Assembly (NCBI GenBank): GCA_004555765.1
Contig: SFHG01000033.1
Location: 1 to 21,924, forward strand
Length of the DNA stretch: 21,924 nucleotides
Reading direction: 5' to 3'
Source of the DNA: Bacteroidales bacterium
GTDB taxonomy: Bacteria; Bacteroidota; Bacteroidia; Bacteroidales; Porphyromonadaceae
Positions 1 to 7,239 of this stretch are shown in pieces. The notes under the pieces are model-generated. The model made no database searches. It saw only the letters and a program-made list of their open reading frames with translations, and had not been told where the DNA came from. The number at the start of each line of letters is the position of its first letter. Position 1 is the stretch's first letter. The position numbers and the translations under genes are program-made.

Positions 1-60
1 AGAGGCCTCGTAAGTTGTTTGGACTACTATGCGATTAGCCACTCTTTGAAAACGAATTAA
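1..60 (+). CDS. group II intron reverse transcriptase/maturase, C-terminal end (partial)
   Basis: Frame 1 is open from the window edge to a TAA at 58-60 and reads RGLVSCLDYYAISHSLKTN. The arrangement 'RG...LDYY...H' followed by a stop resembles the extreme C terminus of group II intron-encoded proteins, which splice their own intron RNA and reverse-transcribe it during retrohoming. The stop codon lies directly before intron domain V, so coding and ribozyme parts nearly touch, as in several bacterial intron classes. Only 19 residues are visible, so the call rests mainly on the downstream ribozyme domains. Frame 3 is open for 12 codons and is the alternative. Confidence 0.5.
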   Translation, partial: RGLVSCLDYYAISHSLKTN

Positions 61-150
61 ACCGCCGTATGCCGAACGGCACGTACGGTGGTGTGAGAGA
101 GAAGGAAACGAAAGCAGGTCAGAAAACTTTCGTTTCCCGACCTACTCAAT
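1..150 (+). mobile_element. 3' end of a group II intron (domains V and VI)
   Basis: Domain V is at 61-92: a 9-bp lower stem (with one G-U pair), a 2-nt CG bulge on the 3' side, and a 4-bp upper stem with a tetraloop. The catalytic triad position reads CGC rather than AGC. A GTGAGAGA linker follows, then domain VI with an 11-bp stem (GGAAACGAAAG at 104-114 pairing with 127-137). The sequence CCTACTCAAT at 141-150 supplies the likely branch-point adenosine and the terminal AY of the intron, so the 3' splice site is placed after about 150. Domains I-IV and most of the maturase are outside the window. Domain V matches the known family architecture well; the exact splice site is inferred. Confidence 0.8.
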
Positions 151-175
151 TATGCACTATCGATAAGTGTACCAT

Positions 176-230
176 AAAATGAACAGAGAACTCCGATGCA
201 CGGATGTCATCGGAGCTCTCTGTTCATTTT
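176..230. terminator. long bidirectional intrinsic terminator hairpin
   Basis: Two 23-nt arms (176-198 and 208-230) pair at 22 of 23 positions around a 9-nt loop. The outer pairs are AAAAT/ATTTT, giving a U-tract on either strand. On the minus strand it lies 3 bp beyond the stop of the gene remnant at 233-438 and would also end the ferritin transcript. On the plus strand it lies 25 bp past the end of the group II intron. Confidence 0.85.
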
Positions 231-232
231 AA

Positions 233-438
233 TTAGGAGCTTTGTCCACCTTCGTGTTCTACTCCAAGGATATGAATGATGGGGATTCCTGCCTTGCGGA
301 AAGCGAGTCCACGGGACAAATCAGATCTTCTCAGGGAGGAGAGGGAAACGCTCAATCTTCTGAGGAGTGGTGCTTTTGATGGTGCTCCCGTTAGAGACCG
401 AGCGTGTCAATGAATCCGGTTACGTCTGCGGGCAACAT
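233..438 (-). pseudogene. frame-disrupted small gene remnant, function unknown
   Basis: No intact gene is present, but protein-like sequence continues through all three minus-strand frames in order. From an ATG at 438 the first frame reads MLPADVTGFIDTLGL and stops at 391. A second frame, open from about 398 to a stop at 321, reads ...STTPQKIERFPLLPEKI. The third reads SDLSRGLAFRKAGIPIIHI and ends GVEHEGGQSS with a stop at 233-235. Each switch is in the same direction (one extra base or two lost). The final stop is followed immediately by the terminator at 176-230, and the first ATG lies 14 bp after the ferritin stop, so this looks like the decayed last gene of the ferritin transcript. I recognise no family. 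Chance open frames remain possible. Confidence 0.35.
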
Positions 439-451
439 TTATGGTGCCGTC

Positions 452-937
452 TTATTGGCGTTTGCCCATACCGTGATCCATAAAGAGGATCCCGGCGTCA
501 CCGGAGAGTTTGAGCTTGTCAATGATGCTTGCGAATGTGGCTTCTTCTTCTGCCTGTTCGTCAATGTATTTGCGGAAGAAGCTTTCGGCATTGTAGTCCT
601 TCTCTTCGATGGCAAGATCCACGATGGCACGGATGCGCTTGGTGACCTCTTCTTCGTGCTTGAGGGCTGCTTCGAAGATCTCAAGTACAGAGCCGAATTT
701 GTTGGGTACTTCGGCGATGGACTGTTGGAGGGGACGCACGCCGCGTTCGAGGAGGAAGCCTGCCATCTCTGCGGCGTGGGCGATTTCCTCGTTGTGTTGC
801 GCCTTCATCCAGTTGGCGAAGCCTTCAAGGCTGCGGCTTTGGAATTCGTACATCATCGAGAGGTAGATAAAAGCGGATTCCTGCTCGTAGTTCAGTTGCT
901 CATTGATCTTATCGATCAGTTTCTTGCTCAGTTTCAT
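452..937 (-). CDS. ftnA: bacterial ferritin (non-haem iron storage)
   Basis: The 161-residue four-helix protein matches FtnA-type ferritins in length and ligands. It oxidises Fe(II) at a dinuclear ferroxidase centre and stores Fe(III) inside a cytoplasmic 24-mer cage. The expected ligands are present: E18, E51 and H54 (in EEIAH), E95, Q128 and E131. The start begins MKLSKKLIDKINEQLNYEQ, the usual ferritin N terminus, and no upstream ATG fits better. The gene is transcribed divergently from the Oar-like receptor, with a 216-bp gap between them. Downstream comes a gene remnant and then the terminator at 176-230. It protects against iron-driven oxidative damage and supplies iron under limitation, but no Fur or OxyR site could be called by eye. 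Confidence 0.95.
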   Translation of the reverse strand: MKLSKKLIDKINEQLNYEQESAFIYLSMMYEFQSRSLEGFANWMKAQHNEEIAHAAEMAGFLLERGVRPLQQSIAEVPNKFGSVLEIFEAALKHEEEVTKRIRAIVDLAIEEKDYNAESFFRKYIDEQAEEEATFASIIDKLKLSGDAGILFMDHGMGKRQ

Positions 938-1089
938 AAGTGTCTGTATTTCTATGTAAAAATAGTAGTCTTGTGTAAATGCAGAAGCTTTGCGCTTCGT
1001 TGGTATAACCTATGATGGAGTGCTAATGTTCAAAGGATCCGGTGTATCTCGCTTCTCTGTCCGGTAACCGAAATGTAACAAAAATATGA

Positions 1090-1097
1090 TACCTTTG
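1090..1097 (+). promoter_or_regulatory. Bacteroidetes -7 box upstream of the Oar-like receptor
   Basis: TACCTTTG matches the Bacteroidetes TAnnTTTG -7 consensus exactly and lies 57 bp before the receptor ATG at 1154. No TTG stands 19-21 bp upstream, so the -33 element is weak or absent. A minus-strand TATTTTTG (1079-1086), also a consensus match, sits just beside it and could serve the divergent ferritin gene. Confidence 0.6.
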
Positions 1098-1153
1098 CAC
1101 TGACAAAAAAGGTCAACATTCACACATCTTACATAAAACAAACAAGCTGTAGT

Positions 1154-4100
1154 ATGAACAGAAAAGTAATGCTCATTGCGGTGTCTATTCTTGTGGGGAT
1201 GCTGATGTTTGGAGCCTCTGCCTTGGCACAGGTTACGACATCTGCATTGCGCGGACACGTTACTGGTAGTGCCGATCCTCTTGTCGCGGCGACTGTCAGT
1301 GCGGTTCACACACCATCGGGCACGAAGTACAATGCGCTCACGGATGCCGACGGTAATTTCTTCATCAATAATATGCGAGTTGGAGGACCGTACACGGTTA
1401 CAGTAACGTACATTGGCTATAATGACCATGTCACTGACGGAATCAATCTCGTCCTCGGGGAAACGTTCGTGATGAAGGTTAATATGAGCGAGTCCAGTGA
1501 ACTTCTTGAGGGCGTGACCGTGACGGCGGAGGGCAAAAATCCGACCTTCAATAGTCAACGCACGGGGGCTCTGACGCAAGTGTCGTCCGAGCAGTTAAAG
1601 ACGTTACCTACGATCTCAAGGAGTCTTAACGACTTTACTCGTCTCACGCCTCAAGCCAATGGCTCTTCCTTTGCCGGGCGTGATGGTCGTATGAATAACA
1701 TTTCGATTGATGGTGGAGCCTTCCGCAACAACTTCGGTCTCTCAAATAACCTTATGCCCGGCGGTTCGGCTCAACCGATCTCTCTTGATGCCATTGAGGC
1801 CGTCTCGGTCAACATTGCCCCCTATGATGTCCGCCTCTCCGGTTTTACCGGAGCCTCTGTAAATGCCATCACCAAGAGCGGCACAAATATCTTTAACGGC
1901 ACGGCGTATACCTTCCTCCGCGGGAATGGGATGACCGGTATCAAAGTGGGTGATAAGGTAAATCCGGATTTCGCCAACCGTCACGAACAAACGTACGGCT
2001 TTACCCTTGGCGGGCCTATCGTGAAGGATAAACTTTTCTTCTTCGTCAGTGGTGAATACGAAAAAGCAGCGAACCCTTACACCGGGTTCTATCCGAGCTC
2101 CAAAGGCGTGGCAGACAAGGAAAACAACCTCTCTCGCGCTTCTATCGCAGATATGAAGCGGATGAAGGATTTCCTTATGGAAAAGTATGGCTACGATCCC
2201 GGATCCTATGAGACCTTTCCAAGCCTTGATAGCAAGAACTATAAGTTCCTCGTCAAGCTCGACTGGAACATCAGTCAGGATCACCATCTCTCCTTGCGAT
2301 ACAACTATCTCAAGAATCAGAGTATGTCTACCACAAACTACAACTCAGGGCCGGGAAATAACCCCCGACTCAATCCGGGTCGTATTTCCGAAGGCGCTAT
2401 GGCCTTCAGCAATTCTTGGTACGGAAATGTCAACGAGATACACGGTTTTGCAGGTGAACTTAATAGCCGTTTTGGGGATAATATCTCCAATAAGCTTATG
2501 GTGACCTACACCGGCTCCAAGGATCCGATGAGAACCTCTCCTTCTGCGGAGTTCCCCTTTGTGGACATCCTAAAGGACGGTGGTTATTATATGAGCTTTG
2601 GGTACGAACTCTTTTCGTACCATAATCAGGTCGTCAATAATACCCTCTCCATATCCGATGACTTCACCTACAACCTCGGCAACCATACCCTTGTCGCAGG
2701 TCTGAGGTATGACAACATCTACGTCAATAACGGTTATTTCCGCGAAGGTACTTCGTACTACCGTTATGCGAGTATGGAAGACTTTATGAATAACGCCAAG
2801 CCCATCGGCTTTGGCGTGACCTACGGATGGGACGGCAAAGAATTGAAAGGCGTGGAAATGAACTTCGGGCTCTTCGCCGCTTACTTTCAAGATGAGTGGG
2901 CGATTACGCCTCAGTTCAAACTGACACCTGGTCTTCGTGTGGAAGTCCCGATGTATCTCAATAAGCTTGTGGACAATCCCCAAGTCACCGCCCTTGGTGA
3001 TATGCGTTATGGCACTAAGATGGATGTCGGCACTTGGCCTAATACCCAAGTGATGTGGAACCCCCGTCTCGGTTTTAACTGGGATATTCTCGGGGATCGT
3101 TCGATCCAACTACGTGGAGGTACAGGACTCTTCTCCGGCTTACTGCCTTTCGTGTGGTTTACCAATCAGCCCTCTGCGTCTGGTACTTTGCAGAGTCCCG
3201 AAATGGGTTTCAGTGGCGATATGCTTCCGGATGATTTCCGTTTCAATCCTGATTTCCACGCTCAGATCAAAAATTACCCGGGTCTCTTCCCCCAGACCTT
3301 CAGCCCTGATGCTACAAAACCCTACAAAGGTGCTTTGGCTCAAGTTGCCAAAGACTTCAAAATGCCTCAGGTATGGCGTTCAAATCTCGCTTTTGATTTC
3401 GCCCTGCCTTACAATACCACTCTGACACTCGAAGGGATTTATTCCAAGGACGTTTTTGCGCCTCTCGAAAAGAATGTCAATCTTCCGGAGCCTACAGGTC
3501 AAATGGTTGATGGCCGTCCTTACTACCAGTCTGACCGAATTCACAAGGATGTCAATAACGCCATTCTCCTCACGAATACGGACAAAGGGTATCAGGCCTC
3601 TTTCACTGCACAAATAAAGAACCGTGCCGTCAAAGGTCTCGACTTTATGCTCGCGTACACTTATACTACGGCCATGGACGTGACGAGCAACCCCGGCTCC
3701 TCGGCTAACTCGGCTTGGACGAGCAACCCCACCTATAGTGACCTCAATGACCCCGAGCTTAGTTACTCGAGCTTCGCTGTGCCACACCGCTTGGTCGGAT
3801 CGATTTCTTACCGTCTGGAGAACAAAAATATGGCCACGACCATCGGTCTCTATTATAACGGCTCCAATACAGGTCGCTCCAGCTTTATTACGGGAGACTA
3901 CAGGATTGGCAAAAGGACTTTTGACCTCAATGGCGACGGCTCCACCAACGACCTGCTTTACGTGCCCGAGAGCACTGCAGATACCAAGATGACGTTTGTC
4001 GATAAGAAAGACAAGTCCGGTAATGTAGTGATGAGTGCCGCCGATCAGTACAAAGCTTTTATGACCTTTGTGGATGGCAACGACTACCTCAAAACCCGCA

Positions 4101-4471
4101 AAGGTAAGTTTGCCGAGCGCAACGGCCTTCTGGATCCGTGGTTGAACCGCTTTGACCTCAAGGTGATGCACGAGTTCTTTACCGACTTCGGTACGGACAG
4201 AAGGTATACGTTGCAGTTCAGCTTCGATATGATCAACTTCGGCAACCTTCTCAATTCCAACTGGGGCGTGTACAAGAGACCTGCGCTCTCTTCCAGCTAC
4301 AACAACATTATGCCCCTTCAGATCGTCTCTGTCGAAAACGGCACTACACCGCTCTATAACCTTAGAGCCGGCTCTTTGGCTGAATTTGCAGAGAAGGCAA
4401 ATGCGTGGGATAACGATGTAACCGTAAGTTCTACTTGGGGTCTTCTCTTCGGAGTGAAACTTATCTTCTAA
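1154..4471 (+). CDS. Oar-like TonB-dependent outer-membrane receptor
   Basis: The 1105-residue protein has a signal peptide (residues 1-25, cleavage near ALA|Q). A carboxypeptidase-regulatory-like beta-sandwich follows (about 29-115, ending in the GNFFINNMRVGGPYTVTV region), then a plug domain (about 125-250). The rest is a long 22-strand-type beta barrel whose last residue is phenylalanine (FGVKLIF), the usual recognition signal for outer-membrane assembly. This is the architecture of Oar-like TonB-dependent receptors of Bacteroidetes and Myxococcus. They are thought to import or export substrates across the outer membrane with TonB energy. The substrate here cannot be read from the sequence. 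No SusD-like lipoprotein partner lies beside it, so it is not a SusC/D pair. It is monocistronic, with a promoter box at 1090 and a terminator at 4510-4548. Confidence 0.88.
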   Translation: MNRKVMLIAVSILVGMLMFGASALAQVTTSALRGHVTGSADPLVAATVSAVHTPSGTKYNALTDADGNFFINNMRVGGPYTVTVTYIGYNDHVTDGINLVLGETFVMKVNMSESSELLEGVTVTAEGKNPTFNSQRTGALTQVSSEQLKTLPTISRSLNDFTRLTPQANGSSFAGRDGRMNNISIDGGAFRNNFGLSNNLMPGGSAQPISLDAIEAVSVNIAPYDVRLSGFTGASVNAITKSGTNIFNGTAYTFLRGNGMTGIKVGDKVNPDFANRHEQTYGFTLGGPIVKDKLFFFVSGEYEKAANPYTGFYPSSKGVADKENNLSRASIADMKRMKDFLMEKYGYDPGSYETFPSLDSKNYKFLVKLDWNISQDHHLSLRYNYLKNQSMSTTNYNSGPGNNPRLNPGRISEGAMAFSNSWYGNVNEIHGFAGELNSRFGDNISNKLMVTYTGSKDPMRTSPSAEFPFVDILKDGGYYMSFGYELFSYHNQVVNNTLSISDDFTYNLGNHTLVAGLRYDNIYVNNGYFREGTSYYRYASMEDFMNNAKPIGFGVTYGWDGKELKGVEMNFGLFAAYFQDEWAITPQFKLTPGLRVEVPMYLNKLVDNPQVTALGDMRYGTKMDVGTWPNTQVMWNPRLGFNWDILGDRSIQLRGGTGLFSGLLPFVWFTNQPSASGTLQSPEMGFSGDMLPDDFRFNPDFHAQIKNYPGLFPQTFSPDATKPYKGALAQVAKDFKMPQVWRSNLAFDFALPYNTTLTLEGIYSKDVFAPLEKNVNLPEPTGQMVDGRPYYQSDRIHKDVNNAILLTNTDKGYQASFTAQIKNRAVKGLDFMLAYTYTTAMDVTSNPGSSANSAWTSNPTYSDLNDPELSYSSFAVPHRLVGSISYRLENKNMATTIGLYYNGSNTGRSSFITGDYRIGKRTFDLNGDGSTNDLLYVPESTADTKMTFVDKKDKSGNVVMSAADQYKAFMTFVDGNDYLKTRKGKFAERNGLLDPWLNRFDLKVMHEFFTDFGTDRRYTLQFSFDMINFGNLLNSNWGVYKRPALSSSYNNIMPLQIVSVENGTTPLYNLRAGSLAEFAEKANAWDNDVTVSSTWGLLFGVKLIF

Positions 4472-4509
4472 GTCATAAGCGGATCTTACACACAATCGGC
4501 TCAATAATC

Positions 4510-4548
4510 GAGACGGGACTTCCGAAATGTGGAGTCCCGTCTCTTTTT
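4510..4548 (+). terminator. intrinsic terminator of the Oar-like receptor gene
   Basis: GAGACGGGACT (4510-4520) and AGTCCCGTCTC (4533-4543) form a perfect 11-bp GC-rich stem with a 12-nt loop. TTTTT follows at 4544-4548. It lies 38 bp after the receptor stop codon. Confidence 0.92.
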
Positions 4549-4576
4549 GCGGATAGGTGGAGTAATGGAAAAGTTT

Positions 4577-4655
4577 TGGTGCGGTCAAAGATGTCGGCTC
4601 GGTCTGTATGGGGAGATGATGCGGGTCTGTACGAGAAGAATGTCTCGGTACGTGC
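4577..4655 (+). repeat. 23-bp-period intergenic repeat array A
   Basis: Four units start at 4577 (TGGTGCGGTC, degenerate), 4600 (CGGTCTGTAT), 4623 (GGGTCTGTAC) and 4646 (CGGTACGTGC), each exactly 23 bp after the last. The 13 bp between motifs is purine-rich then T-rich (for example GAGAAGAATGTCT). It lies in the 432-bp gap between the receptor terminator and groES, upstream of the groESL promoter. The rest of that gap (about 4656-4742) holds nothing I can identify. The same family recurs at four other gaps in this window. Confidence 0.75.
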
Positions 4656-4742
4656 AAAATTTGTCCCGTATTCTGTCGTGATTTGCTTCATCTTTTGACG
4701 ACACTGTCACGGTCAGTGATGTCGGTACCGCCCTTTCGGTTC

Positions 4743-4773
4743 TTTGTATGGGATGCCCGGGTACTTATTCTTG
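4743..4773 (+). promoter_or_regulatory. probable groESL promoter
   Basis: TTTG at 4743-4746 is followed after 19 bp by TATTCTTG at 4766-4773. This is the Bacteroidetes -33/-7 spacing, with one mismatch to TAnnTTTG. Transcription would start near 4780, giving a leader of about 125 nt before groES. The leader contains the palindrome CCGGTACCGG at 4839-4848. No CIRCE inverted repeat (the HrcA operator) is present. Confidence 0.55.
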
Positions 4774-4903
4774 ACAAAAGGAGAGTTTGGCACGGAATTT
4801 TCATCATCTATTGGTGAACCCGGGGCGGGGCGTAGAATCCGGTACCGGGTGGGCAATAAACATTCAATACAAACATATACATAAAACATTCACTCGTATA
4901 GTT

Positions 4904-5176
4904 ATGAACATCAAACCTCTTTCTGACCGCGTGCTTGTTCGCCCGGCAGAGGCCGAACAAAAGACCGCTTCCGGTATCATCATCCCCGACACCGCCAAGG
5001 AAAAACCCCTCCAGGGCGAAGTTATCGCCGTGGGACACGGCACCAAGGACGAAGAAATGGTTCTCAAAGCCGGTGACCGCGTCCTGTATGGCAAGTATGC
5101 CGGCACCGAGATCCAGCTCGATGGCGAAAAGTACCTCATTATGAAGCAGAACGATGTCTTTGCGGTCATTGGTTAA
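4904..5176 (+). CDS. groES: co-chaperonin GroES (Hsp10)
   Basis: The 90-residue protein begins MNIKPLSDRVLVRP, the standard GroES N terminus, and contains the mobile-loop region TASGIIIPDTAKEKP (about 21-35) that binds GroEL. Seven copies form the lid of the GroEL folding chamber in the cytoplasm. The frame is open further upstream to 4787, but the ATG at 4904 gives the family's exact length and start, so the extension is rejected. The stop lies 46 bp before groEL, and the two form the classic heat-shock operon. Confidence 0.97.
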   Translation: MNIKPLSDRVLVRPAEAEQKTASGIIIPDTAKEKPLQGEVIAVGHGTKDEEMVLKAGDRVLYGKYAGTEIQLDGEKYLIMKQNDVFAVIG

Positions 5177-5222
5177 GAAGACGATATCCATTTACAACAG
5201 ACACTTATAGACACATCATATT

Positions 5223-6857
5223 ATGGCAAAACAGATTAAATTCGATACCGAAGCACGTGCCCTCCTCAAGGATGGCGTGGATCAGCTTGCGAATGCCGTA
5301 AAGGCAACCCTCGGACCAAAGGGGCGCAATGTCATTTTGGACAAAAAGTTTGGTGCCCCCCACATCACGAAGGACGGCGTTTCGGTCGCTAAGGAGATAG
5401 AGCTCGAAGACCCGTTTGAAAATATGGGCGCTCAGCTCGTCCGTGAAGTCGCATCCAAGACCAACGATGATGCGGGCGACGGTACCACCACCGCTACGGT
5501 GCTTGCCCAGAGCATTATCGGTGTGGGTCTCAAAAATGTCACCGCAGGTGCAAGCCCCATGGACTTGAAGCGCGGGATCGGCAAGGCCGCAGCCGCCATT
5601 GTGGCAGACCTCAAGAAGCAGAGCGTGGAAGTGGGCGACGATCTTGCCAAGATTGAGCATGTGGCCAAGATTTCTGCCAATGGCGACGAAGAGATCGGTA
5701 AGCTTATCGCCGAAGCCATGGGTAAGGTGAAGAAAGAAGGCGTCATCACGGTCGAAGAAGCCAAGAGTACGGAGACCACGGTCGACATCGTAGAGGGTAT
5801 GCAGTTTGACAAAGGCTATGTTTCGCCCTATTTTGTCACCAATACCGAAAAGATGACGGTAGAGTTCGAGAATCCCTACATCCTTATCTTCGACAAAAAG
5901 ATCTCTGCCCTCAAAGATATCCTCTCTATCCTCGAAGAAGTCATCAAGACCGGTCGTCCGCTCCTCCTCATTGCGGAAGACGTGGAGAGCGAAGCCCTCG
6001 CCACCCTCGTCGTGAACCGTCTCCGCGGCTCCCTGAAGATTGCGGCAGTGAAGGCTCCGGGCTTCGGCGACCGCCGTAAAGCGATGCTCGAAGACATCGC
6101 CATCCTCACGGGCGGTACCGTCATCAGCGAAGAGACCGGTCTCCAGCTCTCCAACGCTACCATGGATATGCTCGGTACGGCCGAAAAAGTCACCATCGAT
6201 AAGGATCACACCACGATCGTGAACGGTGCCGGCGCTCCCGAAAACATCAAAGCGCGCGTAGCTACCATCAAGGCTCAGATCGAAGCTACTTCCAGTGACT
6301 ACGACCGCGAAAAGCTCCAGGAACGTCTCGCCAAGCTTGCGGGCGGTGTGGCTGTCCTTTACGTGGGTGCCGCTTCCGAAGTGGAGATGAAGGAAAAGAA
6401 AGACCGTGTGGAAGATGCCCTCTCGGCTACCCGTGCGGCCATCGAAGAAGGTACCGTGCCCGGCGGTGGCGTGGCTTACATCCGCGCAAGTCACGTGCTT
6501 GACGCCCTGAAGGGCGAAACCCCCGATGAGCAGACCGGTATCGAGATCATCCACCGCGCTATCGAAGAACCGCTCCGTCAGATCGTCGCAAACGCAGGCA
6601 AGGAAGGCGCCGTCGTGGTACAGAAGGTGCGCGAAGGCAAGGGCGACTTCGGTTATAACGCCCGTCTGGATAAGTTCGAGAACCTCATTTCCGCGGGTGT
6701 CATTGACCCGACCAAGGTAGCTCGTGTGGCTCTCGAAAACGCCGCTTCCATCGCAGGGATGTTCCTCACCACCGAAGTGGTCATCACAGACCTCCCCGAG
6801 AAGGCTCCTGCAGTTGACCCTGCGGCTATGGCAGGCGGAATGGGCGGTATGATGTAA
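5223..6857 (+). CDS. groEL: chaperonin GroEL (Hsp60)
   Basis: The 544-residue protein has the usual length and the family signatures: TLGPKGRNVILD near residue 30, the ATP-binding GDGTTT at about 85-90, the AAIEEGTVPGGGVAY region near residue 410, and the Gly/Met-rich tail GGMGGMM. It assembles as a double heptameric ring that encloses unfolded proteins and, with GroES, folds them using ATP in the cytoplasm. The ATG at 5223 gives MAKQIKFDTEAR, the expected N terminus. It is co-transcribed with groES and ends at the hairpin at 6884-6920. The very long antisense frame over it arises from codon bias and is not a gene. Confidence 0.99.
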   Translation: MAKQIKFDTEARALLKDGVDQLANAVKATLGPKGRNVILDKKFGAPHITKDGVSVAKEIELEDPFENMGAQLVREVASKTNDDAGDGTTTATVLAQSIIGVGLKNVTAGASPMDLKRGIGKAAAAIVADLKKQSVEVGDDLAKIEHVAKISANGDEEIGKLIAEAMGKVKKEGVITVEEAKSTETTVDIVEGMQFDKGYVSPYFVTNTEKMTVEFENPYILIFDKKISALKDILSILEEVIKTGRPLLLIAEDVESEALATLVVNRLRGSLKIAAVKAPGFGDRRKAMLEDIAILTGGTVISEETGLQLSNATMDMLGTAEKVTIDKDHTTIVNGAGAPENIKARVATIKAQIEATSSDYDREKLQERLAKLAGGVAVLYVGAASEVEMKEKKDRVEDALSATRAAIEEGTVPGGGVAYIRASHVLDALKGETPDEQTGIEIIHRAIEEPLRQIVANAGKEGAVVVQKVREGKGDFGYNARLDKFENLISAGVIDPTKVARVALENAASIAGMFLTTEVVITDLPEKAPAVDPAAMAGGMGGMM

Positions 6858-6883
6858 TAAGCCTCCTACATAATAAATTTCCC

Positions 6884-6920
6884 AAAGGGTGTGTCGAAAG
6901 AAATCTCGGCACACCCTTTT
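6884..6920 (+). terminator. intrinsic terminator of groESL
   Basis: AAAGGGTGTG (6884-6893) and CACACCCTTT (6910-6919) form a perfect 10-bp stem around a 16-nt loop. It ends in a short run of four T residues and lies 26 bp after the groEL stop. Confidence 0.8.
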
Positions 6921-6999
6921 CAGGTTCGGTTTGAGAGCAGGCGTGTTTCGTCTCTGTGTCTCGTAATTAGAGCTTTTACGCCCGTTCAAGTTTGTGACG

Positions 7000-7079
7000 A
7001 GGTACAGACCGAGGATATGTTTTCGGTCCGTGTCTCGCCCCTTTGTGGTACAGACCGGGGAGATCTTCCCGGTACGTAC
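7000..7079 (+). repeat. 23-bp-period intergenic repeat array B
   Basis: Four units lie in the gap between groEL and the second receptor: GGTACAGACC (7001, inverted form), CGGTCCGTGT (7024), GGTACAGACC (7047, inverted) and CGGTACGTAC (7070). Spacings are 22-24 bp. Inverted and direct units alternate, which accounts for the small offset. The spacer before the last unit (GGGGAGATCTTCC) is close to one in array D (GGGGCGATCTTTT), so the arrays share more than the 10-bp motif. The flanks 6921-6999 and 7080-7180 hold nothing else I can identify. Confidence 0.72.
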
Positions 7080-7186
7080 TAAAATAGCAGGTTGTGCGGG
7101 AACCTTCCGGACTTCTGTAAGGTGCGGGGACGCTTATAAGTGTGCTTGCAAAAGTGGATTTTTTACTACTTTACGAGATAAATTGG

Positions 7187-7194
7187 TATCTTGC
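7187..7194 (+). promoter_or_regulatory. weak -7-like box before the second receptor
   Basis: TATCTTGC, 46 bp before the ATG at 7240, resembles TAnnTTTG with two mismatches, and no TTG sits at the right distance upstream. It is the best candidate in this stretch and is offered with low confidence. Confidence 0.25.
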
Positions 7195-7239
7195 AAAGAC
7201 AACAAACAAATCGCTAAAATTCTGTAACCCGATAGAACC

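Noticed and set aside
404..1015. 203-codon plus-strand frame over ferritin
   Set aside because: It is antisense to ferritin, whose ferroxidase ligands are all present.
3380..4657. 425-codon minus-strand frame over the Oar-like receptor and its terminator
   Set aside because: It runs through the terminator hairpin and is antisense to a clear receptor. The composition looks like a shadow.
4788..4803. sigma-54-like site TGGCACG before groES
   Set aside because: The -24 half matches, but the -12 half reads TTTC instead of TTGC and no activator site or enhancer-binding gene is seen.
4787..4903. N-terminal extension of GroES from 4787
   Set aside because: It would add 39 residues that no GroES has and would cover the promoter leader.
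5205..6989. 594-codon open frame antisense to groEL
   Set aside because: It is a codon-bias shadow of a highly expressed gene. Its translation has no family features, and groEL is certain on the other strand.
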